From an uncultured Bacteroides sp. (lineage in GTDB: Bacteria > Bacteroidota > Bacteroidia > Bacteroidales > Bacteroidaceae): 15,394 bases of DNA. Both the position numbers and the translations under genes were made by a program. The notes under the pieces were generated by a model, which saw nothing but the letters and a program-made list of their open reading frames with translations, ran no database searches and was not told where the DNA came from. Shown piece by piece: positions 1 to 8,727 of the stretch; position 1 is the stretch's first letter, and each line of letters opens with the position of its first letter. The stretch covers positions 1-15,394 of the forward strand of contig URCM01000076.1 in NCBI GenBank assembly GCA_900546355.1, written 5' to 3'.

Positions 1-313
1 TGCCTCAAAAACTCATCCCAAATCATCGCACGATAAATTCAAAACAGCTTCTAAAGGACCACCGTAAAAAAGCAATCCTCTCCCTTTCACTCCGGAAACA
101 ACGCTATCCAGACTTCCTTCAATTGAAAAAACGCACATTCAGCAAAAGAGCATATCCACTGAAACACAAAGCTTTAAAAAGAAGACAAAGTAAATTTCAC
201 CAATAAAATTAAAAAATTTCATTTTCCGGATAAGTGTTTTGCAAAATATAATTGTTATTATTATAGTTTTACCCAAAAGGAATAAGAAAACAAGAGAGAA
301 ATATATTAATAGT
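1..313. other. AT-rich non-coding region upstream of the SusC-like gene
   Basis: No credible gene is visible on either strand. The one minus-strand open frame here (139-456) is low complexity and runs into the signal peptide region of the SusC gene on the other strand. I see no tRNA, strong hairpin or terminator. The last 80 bases are very AT-rich and hold a weak candidate promoter. An anti-sigma (FecR-like) gene often sits directly upstream of STN-type SusC genes, but none lies within these 313 bases. Confidence 0.6.
238..271 (+). promoter_or_regulatory. weak candidate Bacteroidota promoter for the susC-like gene
   Basis: TTTG at 238-241 and TAGTTTTA at 264-271 resemble the Bacteroidota -33 (TTTG) and -7 (TAnnTTTG) elements. 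The -7 element has one mismatch and the spacer is 22 bases, slightly longer than usual. Transcription would begin around 277, giving a leader of about 35 bases to the ATG at 314. If the STN-containing SusC is controlled by an ECF sigma factor, the true promoter could look different. Confidence 0.3.
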
Positions 314-3300
314 ATGTTTAACCTTAGAAAAGCAAGTATGAGAAGCAAAAACTCGTGCATGAGCTCGAAGAAACTCGTTCGGGCACTATTGGTTTCGACA
401 CTGTTTACTGTACCAACACAGTTGGTGTCGGCGCAATTAAACATTGCATTAACCAATACTCAGTTGGGGACTATGATTCAGCAGATTCAAGCTCAGTCCC
501 AGTATCAATTCTTTTACGATGACGAATTGGCAGAAACCCCCATCGGTTCGGTGAAAGCCAATGGTTCTACCGTAGAAGAGGTTTTGGACCAAGCATTGGC
601 TGGAAAAGGCATCAGCTATGTAGTAGACGATAACGTCATTTATTTGTCGAAAGAATCTACTTCCACTACTGCCGCTCCTTCATCGGCCAACGCAGCACAG
701 CAAGATCAGCTACAAGAAATCACCGGTCGGGTTATCGACGCTACAGGTGAAGCACTGATTGGTGTATCTGTAGTCGAAAAAGGTACTACAAACGGAAGCA
801 TTACCGACTGGGACGGTAACTTTACAGTCAAAGTTCCTGTAGGTTCTACGTTGCAGTTCTCTTATATCGGTTACAAAACGGTGGAAATGCCGGTAGAAGC
901 CGGAAAGACAACCATCAACCTGACGATGGAAGAAGACTCCGAAATGCTGGACGAAGTGGTGGTAACCGCTTTGGGTATCAAGCGTGAAAAGAAAATGTTG
1001 GGTTACGCCGTTCAGGAACTGAAGAGCGATGAACTGAACCGTACGGGCGACCCGTCGGTAACCAGTGCTTTGCAAGGTAAAGTGGCAGGTCTGCAAATGA
1101 ACACATCAGCTACCGGTTTGGGCGGTTCTACCAAGATTACCATCCGTGGTAACTCTTCATTGAGCGACAACAACCAGCCGTTGTGGATTGTGGACGGTGT
1201 GCCGTTCAGTGACAACAGTGATTCCGACGCTTCATTCTATGGCGGTGTCGACCGTGGTGGCGCTTCGTTGGATATCAACCCGGACGATATCGAAAGTATC
1301 TCGGTATTGAAAGGTCCGAATGCCGCAGCCCTTTACGGTAGCCGTGCCGGTAACGGTGTGATTTTGGTAACGACCAAGAAAGGTTCGAAGAAAGACGGTT
1401 TCGGCGTACGCTATAGCGGTAACTTTACTTGGACAAAGGTTGCCGAAACTTTGGATATGCAGGAACGTTACGGACAGGGTCAGATAGGGGCAACTGGAGG
1501 AGCAGAATATACTACAGGAGCTGCCAGTAGCTGGGGCCCCGTATTGGACGGTTCAATGAAGGAAGCTTGGAACGGTCAGACTTACGCTTATTCTAAATAC
1601 GGAAACAAACTGAAAGATTATTTTGATACCGGTTTCTCTCAGACTCACAACGTATCTATCCAAAACGGAACAGACACCTCTCACTACCGTGCATCATTCG
1701 GCGCATCTAACAACGACGGTATGTTCCCCAACGAGAAACTGCAACGTATCAACGTAGACTTGAATGCAGGTACGCAACTCAACGAATATTTCTCTATGGA
1801 CGGTAAGATTTCGTTGTCGCGAACCAAAGCTGAAGACCGTCCAATGTATGGAAATTACGGTGCTATCAATATGTTAATGGGTATTCCGCACAATGTACGC
1901 TTGGATGACTTGCGTCAGTATTCCGATGATACTCATGTGCATGTCAATTGGTACGGCCCGACAGCAGGTATCCGTAACCCATATTATGTATTGAACCAGC
2001 GTCATAACGAAGATGAACGTTGGCGTGCATTCGGTTACTACAATGCGAAGATTAATTTTACTGACTGGTTGCATTTCTCTGCTAAATATGCATTCGACTA
2101 CTATCGTACCCGCATCGAAGAAACCAATGCCGGTGATGGTATCAACGGTGAAAGTTCATTGGCTATGGTGACAAACGATGCGATGGATCGCCGGGAAGAA
2201 AACTTCTTCGAATCGAATGCCGAATTTATGTTGATGGCAGACAAGCAAATCACTGACAACTTCCGTTTAGGTGTGAATTTGGGTGCCAACTTCATGTATC
2301 AGAAATACGAAGCCTTGAATGCCGGTGTAGGTAATATGTTGATTAAAGGCAACTGGATGTTTAATGCAGCGAACTTGCTCCGTACGGCAGGTGAAACCGG
2401 CTACGAACGTGCGACAAACTCTGTATTCGGTTCGGCACAGTTGGCATGGAAAGAATACTTGGCTTTGGACTTGACTGCCCGTAACGACTGGTCGTCTACA
2501 TTGCCTCAGCAGAACAACTCTTTCTTCTATCCGTCTGCTAACTTGAGTTTCGTTATCTCCGATTTCGTCCGCTCGTTGAACAAGGAATTGCCCAGCTGGT
2601 TGACTTTTGCCAAACTGCGTTTGTCTGCAGCCCAGGTAGGTAAGGATACAAGCCCTTATCAATTGTACAATACGTATTCTTATTCATTTGATAACGGCAT
2701 CCTGACTCCGACCCGTGACAATGTGAAGATGAACGACCAGTTGAAGCCGGAAATCGCTACTTCTTACGAAGTCGGTTTGGACATGAAGTTCTTCGACAAC
2801 CGCTTAGGCTTTGACTTCACCTATTATTATATGAAGACCAAGAACCAGATTATGAAAGTGCCCGCAGCAGCTCCATGGTCAGGTGGCCAGTGGGTGAACG
2901 CCGGTTTGATTTCGAATAAAGGTGTGGAATTGATGATTTATTCTACCATTGTAGATACCAAAGACTTTACGTTTGATTTGAACTTGAACATGGCTCACAA
3001 CGTTTCTACAGTTGATGAGTTGGCACCCGATCAAGGCGTAAGATACATGTTCTTCGAAGGTGATACCAATTTCCCGATTCAAGTAGGTGCTACCGAAGGT
3101 GGTAAATTAGGTGACATCTATGCAAGTACGCTTTATCAGCGTGATGAAAATGGCAACATCATCATCGGTGCGAACGGTATGCCGATGACCATTACCGATG
3201 AAGCTGAACGTGTAGCTAACCCGATTGGTAACATCCAGCCGAAACTGACAATGTCTGTATCTCCGACTTTCACTTACAAAGGCATTACGCTGTCGGCTAT

Positions 3301-3757
3301 GTTCGACATGAAGTTTGGTGGTGACATCTTCTCTTATTCAGAAATGGTAGCTACTGGTAACGGTTTGGCAAAACGTACGGAAAACCGTGGTGAGAATAAC
3401 AACTACATGATGGTATTCCCAGGTGTAAAAGAAGACGGTACTACAAATAACACCGCTATTAGAGCTTCTGACTATTATGGCAATTTGTTGCCGGAAGATT
3501 TCTTGTATGACGCTTCGTTCATCAAGCTGAAAGAATTGTCTATCGGTTATTCGTTCCCGTCAAAACTGTTGCAAAAGACTCCGTTGACTTCATTAAACGT
3601 TTCGTTCGTGGCACGTAACTTGTGCTACCTGCTGAAGCATACACCGGGCACCAGCCCTGAAGGCGGTTACGATACCTCAATGTTCTCGCAGGCTATCGAT
3701 TATGCGGCTCTGCCGTACTCTCGTACTTTCGGTTTATCTGTTAGTTTAGGTTTTTAA
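314..3757 (+). CDS. SusC/RagA-like TonB-linked outer membrane transporter with STN domain
   Basis: This is a TonB-dependent outer membrane transporter of the SusC type, about 1147 residues from the ATG at 314. Visible in order are a signal peptide ending at about residue 40 (VSA|Q), an STN domain (42-112), a carboxypeptidase-regulatory-like domain (136-210, with DWDGNF and YIGYK), a TonB-box-like stretch (LDEVVVTA, 212-219), a plug (about 220-355, with VDGVP and PNAAALYGSRAGNGVI) and a beta barrel ending in the terminal Phe. The frame is open back to 239, but that start lies upstream of the only plausible promoter and adds a non-signal-like extension. ATGs at 338 and 359 are alternatives. STN domains in this family usually signal to a FecR-type anti-sigma factor, so self-regulated expression is likely by family knowledge. 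The SusD partner follows 22 bases downstream. The ligand is unknown, because no degradative enzyme gene accompanies the pair. Confidence 0.93.
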   Translation: MFNLRKASMRSKNSCMSSKKLVRALLVSTLFTVPTQLVSAQLNIALTNTQLGTMIQQIQAQSQYQFFYDDELAETPIGSVKANGSTVEEVLDQALAGKGISYVVDDNVIYLSKESTSTTAAPSSANAAQQDQLQEITGRVIDATGEALIGVSVVEKGTTNGSITDWDGNFTVKVPVGSTLQFSYIGYKTVEMPVEAGKTTINLTMEEDSEMLDEVVVTALGIKREKKMLGYAVQELKSDELNRTGDPSVTSALQGKVAGLQMNTSATGLGGSTKITIRGNSSLSDNNQPLWIVDGVPFSDNSDSDASFYGGVDRGGASLDINPDDIESISVLKGPNAAALYGSRAGNGVILVTTKKGSKKDGFGVRYSGNFTWTKVAETLDMQERYGQGQIGATGGAEYTTGAASSWGPVLDGSMKEAWNGQTYAYSKYGNKLKDYFDTGFSQTHNVSIQNGTDTSHYRASFGASNNDGMFPNEKLQRINVDLNAGTQLNEYFSMDGKISLSRTKAEDRPMYGNYGAINMLMGIPHNVRLDDLRQYSDDTHVHVNWYGPTAGIRNPYYVLNQRHNEDERWRAFGYYNAKINFTDWLHFSAKYAFDYYRTRIEETNAGDGINGESSLAMVTNDAMDRREENFFESNAEFMLMADKQITDNFRLGVNLGANFMYQKYEALNAGVGNMLIKGNWMFNAANLLRTAGETGYERATNSVFGSAQLAWKEYLALDLTARNDWSSTLPQQNNSFFYPSANLSFVISDFVRSLNKELPSWLTFAKLRLSAAQVGKDTSPYQLYNTYSYSFDNGILTPTRDNVKMNDQLKPEIATSYEVGLDMKFFDNRLGFDFTYYYMKTKNQIMKVPAAAPWSGGQWVNAGLISNKGVELMIYSTIVDTKDFTFDLNLNMAHNVSTVDELAPDQGVRYMFFEGDTNFPIQVGATEGGKLGDIYASTLYQRDENGNIIIGANGMPMTITDEAERVANPIGNIQPKLTMSVSPTFTYKGITLSAMFDMKFGGDIFSYSEMVATGNGLAKRTENRGENNNYMMVFPGVKEDGTTNNTAIRASDYYGNLLPEDFLYDASFIKLKELSIGYSFPSKLLQKTPLTSLNVSFVARNLCYLLKHTPGTSPEGGYDTSMFSQAIDYAALPYSRTFGLSVSLGF

Positions 3758-3779
3758 TCTTACATAAAAATAGTAACTT

Positions 3780-5606
3780 ATGAAATTCAATACATATAAG
3801 TCAGTGGCTATGTGCTCCCTGTTGGCACTGTTAGCTGGATGTCATGACTTTGAAGAAATGAATACCAATCCCTACCAGCCGGTCTACGACCCGAGTGTCA
3901 TTGGCGGTACGGGCGATGGCATTAATATCGATTACGAAGTATCGGACAATGCGTTGCAAAGCTTGCGTGCCACCGAAGGCTCGGCAGGCGCAACGTTCTC
4001 CAACTTGGTTTACGAAGGAATGTATAACGATTACCAGATAACCACGAATTTGACCCACGATGTCTATGCCGGTTATTGGGGTAATAACTCGTTCGCACCT
4101 CCCAGTGCTCCTACTTATTCATACAACGATGGATGGTCGGGCGCACGTTGGAGACACTTCTACGATGACCGTACGGTGAGTGAGTATAGCCAGTTAATCA
4201 AGACCTTCCATTTCTGCGATGAAGACTACTATCAGAATGCGTTCTACATTACGCGTATCTATTACGCTTTCCTGATGGCGGCGCAGACGGATACCTATGG
4301 TGATATTCCTATCAAGTATTACGTGAAGGGTATGCTTCCACCGGAAGAAAACGTAGAATACTCTTCGCAGGAAGAAGTGTACCACATGATTTTCGACATT
4401 CTGGATCAAGCTATTACTAATTTGCATAATCCGACTCTTCCTACAGCTCAGCAATTTAACTTTGGTGATGATGATTTGTGCTATGGCGGTGATGTGGAAA
4501 GCTGGATTCGTTTCGCCAATACCTTGCGGTTGCGTTTGGCTTTGCGCGTATCCAATGTAGATCCGGCCTTGGCTAAACAGCAAGGCGAAGCGGCATTGAA
4601 TGACCCATCAGGTCTGATGCAAGGCCAGGAAGACAACATGAAGCTGGTACCGAAGCGGCAATACATTACCGGTGGTAACGAAAACATCTACGGTTTGCTC
4701 TTCTCTTGGGGCGCCAACGTAGTGCTGCCGAAAGAAATGGAATGGGCTTATAAGAACCAGGCTTTGAAGCCGGGCGTAACCACAGCGACTCCGGGATTTG
4801 AGCAGAAAGCTCCTGCCAACCTGTACACAGCAGGTGGTGTAGATGAAACGATGTTCAATGCCAGTGAAGACAACTGTTACCTCGACCCACGTTGTAGCAT
4901 CCTTTGGTTCCGTCCTTCTGTATATGCGGATTTGAATCAAGCTGTACCAAAAGAGTCTGATGCAGATTTCTGTGGTATACGTAATGGTGCAACCGTTTTG
5001 GGTAGTTCACAAACGGTTAACTATTCCCCCAACCGTTGTAACCTGCAGTCGGATGCCATGAATCCGAAGATTTGGTGGAACTTGGCTCGTGAAATCGTTT
5101 GGTTCGGCTATTCGGAAAGCTTGTTCCTGAAAGCCGAAGCCGCTTTACGTGGCTGGACGGGTTCGTCTTTGACTCAATCCGCTAAAGATTACTACTTGGA
5201 TGGTATCCGTGCCTCGATGGACTATTACGGTATTGCAGAAGCCGACTACAGCGATTACATCAACAACCTGCAGGGGTTGGCTGCTTTCGATGGCGGATCT
5301 AAAGAAGAGCAACTGGAACAAATCATCACACAGAAATGGATTGCCGTATTCCCGAACGGAAACGAAGGTTGGGCAGAAGTCCGTCGTACCGACTATCCGC
5401 GTTACATGTTGGTAGTACAAGGCGGTAACGGTTCAAACGGCGAAGTGGATAACGATAAGCTGATTAAACGTGTACAATATCCGGACAGCGAATCGCGCAA
5501 CCCGTTGAAGCCGACTCAATACAACCAAGGTACCAGAGTTTGGTGGGACGTAGCCGACACCATGGGTGAAGACGGCAAGTGGCACCAACCGGACAACTTC
5601 AGATAA
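3780..5606 (+). CDS. SusD/RagB-like surface lipoprotein (SusD-like_2 type)
   Basis: This 608-residue lipoprotein should form the lid on the SusC-like barrel encoded 22 bases upstream and bind its substrate at the cell surface. The N-terminus has a short signal with lipobox LAGC (Cys21), followed by HDFEE, an acidic run fitting the Bacteroidota surface-export signal. The stretch FEEMNTNPY just after it, and the C-terminal VWWDVAD motif (near 588-594), are typical of the SusD-like_2 branch as I know it. The body is rich in helices and aromatic residues, as in SusD proteins. The length is normal, and I see no frameshift. It ends an apparent two-gene operon, with a strong terminator from 5644. 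The ligand cannot be inferred: the family serves glycans, peptides and other nutrients. Confidence 0.92.
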   Translation: MKFNTYKSVAMCSLLALLAGCHDFEEMNTNPYQPVYDPSVIGGTGDGINIDYEVSDNALQSLRATEGSAGATFSNLVYEGMYNDYQITTNLTHDVYAGYWGNNSFAPPSAPTYSYNDGWSGARWRHFYDDRTVSEYSQLIKTFHFCDEDYYQNAFYITRIYYAFLMAAQTDTYGDIPIKYYVKGMLPPEENVEYSSQEEVYHMIFDILDQAITNLHNPTLPTAQQFNFGDDDLCYGGDVESWIRFANTLRLRLALRVSNVDPALAKQQGEAALNDPSGLMQGQEDNMKLVPKRQYITGGNENIYGLLFSWGANVVLPKEMEWAYKNQALKPGVTTATPGFEQKAPANLYTAGGVDETMFNASEDNCYLDPRCSILWFRPSVYADLNQAVPKESDADFCGIRNGATVLGSSQTVNYSPNRCNLQSDAMNPKIWWNLAREIVWFGYSESLFLKAEAALRGWTGSSLTQSAKDYYLDGIRASMDYYGIAEADYSDYINNLQGLAAFDGGSKEEQLEQIITQKWIAVFPNGNEGWAEVRRTDYPRYMLVVQGGNGSNGEVDNDKLIKRVQYPDSESRNPLKPTQYNQGTRVWWDVADTMGEDGKWHQPDNFR

Positions 5607-5614
5607 GCTGCTGA

Positions 5615-5634
5615 ATCTCGTCTCATCACGAGAT
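5615..5634 (+). other. stem-loop just after the susD-like stop
   Basis: A perfect 7-bp stem (ATCTCGT / ACGAGAT) with a 6-base loop begins 9 bases after the SusD stop codon. It has no T-run, so it is unlikely to terminate by itself. It sits 9 bases before the real terminator hairpin, so it may protect the 3' end of the susCD mRNA. That role is inference. Confidence 0.5.
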
Positions 5635-5643
5635 ACATACTTC

Positions 5644-5679
5644 AAGCCGGAGAGCGTCAAACCGCTCTCCGGCTTTTTT
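5644..5679 (+). terminator. strong intrinsic terminator of the susCD-like operon
   Basis: A perfect 13-bp stem (5644-5656 with 5663-5675), GC-rich in the middle, with a 6-base loop and a run of six T (5674-5679). It ends the susC/susD-like transcript and separates that unit from the nuclease-containing cluster downstream. Confidence 0.9.
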
Positions 5680-5856
5680 ATCTCCCTGCTTTATCCTGCC
5701 AACCGGAACTTTCCGTTTTACATTCTTGTTTCAACTGTTAATTTGAAAGTTTATCAAAACTTATTCCGCAGCACAACGCCTCATCAGGCACTTCCCGCCT
5801 ACCCATCCTACCCTATTATCGAATATTTTGTAACAAATTGATACCTTCTAATTTTG

Positions 5857-5890
5857 TTAACCGCTAAATTTGTTAACATAAAGCGGTTAA
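5857..5890. promoter_or_regulatory. candidate operator: 9-bp inverted repeat with inner palindrome
   Basis: TTAACCGCT (5857-5865) and AGCGGTTAA (5882-5890) are perfect inverted repeats 16 bases apart, with the palindrome TGTTAACA (5871-5878) almost exactly in the centre. Related GTTAAC or GTAAC words occur at 5830, 5856, 5872 and 5886. There is no T-run on either strand, so it is not a terminator. The dyad centre is about 80 bases upstream of the predicted transcription start, a usual position for an activator site. The regulator is not encoded in the window. Confidence 0.55.
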
Positions 5891-5917
5891 ATGTGCGATA
5901 AAAACCACTGTAAAAGC

Positions 5918-5947
5918 TTTGAGTTTTAAGGAAATTTGTTACATTTG
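5918..5947 (+). promoter_or_regulatory. Bacteroidota-type promoter of the receptor/nuclease cluster
   Basis: TTTG at 5918-5921 (-33) and TACATTTG at 5940-5947 (-7, perfect match to TAnnTTTG) are separated by 18 bases, one short of the usual 19-21. Transcription should begin near 5953, giving a leader of about 35 bases to the ATG at 5989. This is the only convincing promoter I see for the plus-strand genes from 5989 to 13527. Confidence 0.7.
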
Positions 5948-5988
5948 TTTCTAAATCTTTAATAACACAAAAACAAAAGAAGAAACGT

Positions 5989-6324
5989 ATGAAAGATCAG
6001 TTGAAACATTTCTTGCTGTTTGCTGTACTGACTATTTGTTGTACAGCTACGGCGGTAGCCCAGGCTACCCTGAAAGGTATGGTTGTGGATGCGGGTACCA
6101 ACGAACCTCTGATAGGAGCGACCGTTGCCGTAAAAGGCTCAACCTTGGGTGCTATAACCGATGTAAACGGAGGATTTACCCTAAAGGTTCCAAACTCGGA
6201 AGTGACCATTGTGTTCACCTACATTGGATATAAAGAAAAACAAATGGACATTACCGGACAAGGGACAATCGACCTGGGTTCTGTCGCACTGGACACGATG
6301 CACAGATGTTGCAGGATGTGGTAG
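5989..6324 (+). CDS. TonB-dependent receptor, N-terminal part cut off by a frameshift
   Basis: This is the first fragment of a TonB-dependent outer membrane receptor. It has a signal peptide (cleavage at about residue 25, AVAQ|A) and a carboxypeptidase-regulatory-like domain (27-103, with DVNGGF and YIGYK), but unlike the SusC upstream no STN domain. The first 103 codons are normal. A missing base near 6297 then makes the frame read eight foreign residues and stop at the TAG at 6322. Alone, the product would be an exported domain without plug or barrel and could not transport anything. The promoter at 5918-5947 drives it. The rest of the receptor continues in another frame from 6297. It is best treated as one gene with the following fragment (905 residues if repaired). 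Confidence 0.85.
   Translation: MKDQLKHFLLFAVLTICCTATAVAQATLKGMVVDAGTNEPLIGATVAVKGSTLGAITDVNGGFTLKVPNSEVTIVFTYIGYKEKQMDITGQGTIDLGSVALDTMHRCCRMW
6297..6305 (+). other. frameshift junction: one base missing in the receptor gene
   Basis: Upstream codons end with GAC ACG (6292-6297). The downstream frame begins GAT GCA CAG ATG (6297-6308) and continues into the TonB-box-like LQDVVVTS. Adding one base, for example a second G after ACG, joins them into a single 905-residue receptor reading LDTDAQMLQDVVV. No homopolymer or X-XXY-YYZ slippery heptamer is present, so phase variation by slippage or a programmed frameshift is not evident. It is either a real mutation or an assembly error. Confidence 0.85.
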
Positions 6325-8705
6325 TCACTTCTTCTATTGCTATCGCACGCAAAACACCGGTAGCCGTATCCAGCGTCAGCATGGATTTCATTGAAGAAAA
6401 ACTCGGTACACAAGAATTTCCTGAAATCTTGAAATCCACGCCGGGTGTACATGCCAATAAAGAAGGTGGAGGTTATGGCGACTCCGAAATCTATATGCGT
6501 GGTTTCGGCAACGAGAACATCGCCGTCATGGTGAACGGTGTGCCGATGAACGATATGGAATGGGGAGGTGTTTACTGGTCGAATTGGGCAGGATTGACCG
6601 ATGTGACCCGCACCATGCAAACCCAGCGTGGTTTGGGTGCTTCAAAAGTATCGGCTCCTTCTGTAGGTGGTACCATCAACATTATAACCCGTAGTCTGGA
6701 CAGCGAAAAAGGCGGAACCATTGCTTACTCGATGGGGAACGATGGCATGAACAAGATGTTGTTCAGCGTTTCTACCGGTGTATCGAAGAGCGGTTGGGCA
6801 ATGACGTTGCTCGGTGCGCGCACGTGGGGTAACGGATATGTGCAAGGTACCGATTTCGAAGGATACAATTATTTTCTGAACATCTCGAAACGCATCAATG
6901 ACGCTCATCAGTTGTCGTTGACGGCTTTCGGTGCTCCGCAAAAGCATTATCAGCGCGACGGTGCCTTGACCATTGCAGACTGGCAACGCGTGGAAAAAGT
7001 ATACGGTGTGAAGAACTACAAGTATAATTCCACTTACGGATTCGACAACAACGGAGAACGCCAAAGCGCGGAATACAACGTATACCACAAGCCGCAAATC
7101 AGCTTGAACCACCAGTGGCAAATCGATGAGAAATCATCATTGAGTACCGTGGCATACGTGTCTATCGGACGCGGTTACGGTAATTCGGGACAAGGTAACG
7201 AAGATTACGGCTATTCGTATCGTGACTGGAATGGTGCTTATTATGGCGAGTTGCAGACCAAATTCCGCAAGGCGGACGGCACGTTTGATTACGGAGCTAT
7301 CGAAGACATCAATGCCGCAAGCGAATATGGTTCGATGTTGGTGATGAGCCAGTCGAAAAACTACCATAACTGGTACGGATTGCTCTCGACTTACACCACC
7401 AAGTTCGGTGAATACTTCGATTTCTACGGAGGTGTTGACTTCCGTTATTATAAAGGTACGCATACGAACGAGATTTCGGACCTGTTCGGCGGCCAATACT
7501 TTATGGACTCTACCCGTGGCGATGTGCAGGCGGCAAACAATGCCAATGCGGCTAATCCAGCATGGAGATACCAGAAGCTGGGTGTAGGTGATGTGGTGTA
7601 CCGTGACTACGACGGACATGTATTGCAAGAGGGGGCTTTCTTCCAGACTGAATTTAATAAAGACAAACTCTCGGCTTTCGTAGCGGGTTCGTTATCGAAC
7701 ACCACCTACTGGCGTTACGACCGCTTCTATTACGACAAGGCTCATGCCAAATCGGACAAAATCAGCTTCTTGGGCTTTACGGCAAAAGGTGGTGCCAACT
7801 ACAATATCACCGACAATCACAATGTATTCTTCAACTTAGGCTATATCAGCCGTGCGCCGAAGTTCTCTTACGGAGCTTTCATGCAAGCTACTACCAGCCA
7901 TGCGATTAACAAGGATGCCAAGAATGAAAAGGTATTGTCGTTCGAATTAGGATACGGTTTCCGCAACGAATGGTTAAGCGCGAACGTGAACGCTTACTAC
8001 ACCAAATGGTTGGACAAGACCATGACCAAGAGCGGCACGATGGACAACCAGACTGAATATTACATGAACATGACCGGGGTGAACGCCTTGCACAAAGGTA
8101 TCGAGCTGGATGTGAAAATCACACCGCTGAACTGGCTGGAGCTGACGGGTATGTTCTCGCTGGGTGACTGGAAATGGGATAGCAACGCTACGGGATATGC
8201 TTACGATCCGTATGGAAACGCTTTGACCGCAGAGGGTACAACTACTACGGTAGGTGCTGCCGACCATGCCAATGCCAAGATTAACCTGAAAGGCGTGCGT
8301 GTGGGAGGTTCTGCACAGACTACTGCTGCTATCGGAGCAACCTTCAAGATTGGCAAATCCATCCGTGTAGGTGCCGACTGGACGTACTATGGACGCAACT
8401 ATGCGTACTATTCGTTGTCGGGAAGCAACTTGTCATTAGGCAAGGAAGTATCAGTACTCGACCCGTGGAAGATTCCGGCAGCCAGCCAGTTCGACCTGAA
8501 TGCTTCGTACCGCTTCAAGATCGGCAAGCTGAATGCAACACTCTCCGGAAACGTGAACAACCTGTTGGATTACCAGTACATCTCGAAGGCATTCAATCCG
8601 AACACGCTTTCTTCCTCTACCCTACAAGAAGCTACCGCCGATAACATTTATTGCTACTACGCGTTCGGCCGTACATATAGCTTGAGACTGAAAGTAAACT
8701 TCTAA
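6306..8705 (+). CDS. TonB-dependent receptor, plug and barrel part after the frameshift
   Basis: This second fragment (799 residues from the ATG at 6306; the frame is open from 6297) carries the TonB-box-like LQDVVVTS, the plug domain (with GGYGDSEIYMRGFGNENIAVMVNGVPMNDMEW split over about 50-85 and GGTINIITRS about 119-128) and a complete beta barrel ending in Phe. Apart from the break in front, the frame is intact over 2.4 kb, so the damage is recent or artefactual. Without the signal peptide this part would not reach the outer membrane unless the frame is restored. A restart at 6306 would overlap the upstream frame by 19 bases but would give a cytoplasmic product. There is no SusD partner. 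A large surface lipoprotein gene starts 22 bases downstream and probably takes that role. The substrate is inferred to be nucleic acid fragments, from the nuclease genes in the cluster. Confidence 0.88.
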   Translation: MLQDVVVTSSIAIARKTPVAVSSVSMDFIEEKLGTQEFPEILKSTPGVHANKEGGGYGDSEIYMRGFGNENIAVMVNGVPMNDMEWGGVYWSNWAGLTDVTRTMQTQRGLGASKVSAPSVGGTINIITRSLDSEKGGTIAYSMGNDGMNKMLFSVSTGVSKSGWAMTLLGARTWGNGYVQGTDFEGYNYFLNISKRINDAHQLSLTAFGAPQKHYQRDGALTIADWQRVEKVYGVKNYKYNSTYGFDNNGERQSAEYNVYHKPQISLNHQWQIDEKSSLSTVAYVSIGRGYGNSGQGNEDYGYSYRDWNGAYYGELQTKFRKADGTFDYGAIEDINAASEYGSMLVMSQSKNYHNWYGLLSTYTTKFGEYFDFYGGVDFRYYKGTHTNEISDLFGGQYFMDSTRGDVQAANNANAANPAWRYQKLGVGDVVYRDYDGHVLQEGAFFQTEFNKDKLSAFVAGSLSNTTYWRYDRFYYDKAHAKSDKISFLGFTAKGGANYNITDNHNVFFNLGYISRAPKFSYGAFMQATTSHAINKDAKNEKVLSFELGYGFRNEWLSANVNAYYTKWLDKTMTKSGTMDNQTEYYMNMTGVNALHKGIELDVKITPLNWLELTGMFSLGDWKWDSNATGYAYDPYGNALTAEGTTTTVGAADHANAKINLKGVRVGGSAQTTAAIGATFKIGKSIRVGADWTYYGRNYAYYSLSGSNLSLGKEVSVLDPWKIPAASQFDLNASYRFKIGKLNATLSGNVNNLLDYQYISKAFNPNTLSSSTLQEATADNIYCYYAFGRTYSLRLKVNF

Positions 8706-8727
8706 TCCTAAAAAAGAAACGCAGTAT

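Larger units (their letters stand above)
5680..5988. promoter_or_regulatory. regulatory intergenic region ahead of the receptor/nuclease cluster
   Basis: This 309-base gap has no supported gene. The short plus-strand frame crossing 5566-5841 overlaps the SusD end and the terminator and looks like chance. The left part (5680-5820) shows no clear motif. The right part (5828-5988) has TTGTTAAC-like repeats, an inverted repeat and a near-consensus promoter, listed separately. Confidence 0.7.

Noticed and set aside
30..57. Similarity of AATTCAAAACAG at the left edge to the same word near 15295
   Set aside because: Only 12 AT-rich bases match, with no longer repeat around them. This could be chance.
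239..313. Extended start of the SusC-like gene at 239
   Set aside because: It adds 25 residues that do not look like a signal peptide, and it lies at or upstream of the candidate promoter. The ATG at 314 (or 338) gives a proper export signal.
5566..5841. Small plus-strand frame across the end of the SusD gene
   Set aside because: It overlaps SusD and the terminator hairpin in another frame, with no domain or start context.
6292..6324. Programmed -1 frameshift to make the full receptor
   Set aside because: No slippery heptamer or clear downstream pseudoknot is visible, so a simple deletion or sequencing error is more likely. Kept open only as a check.
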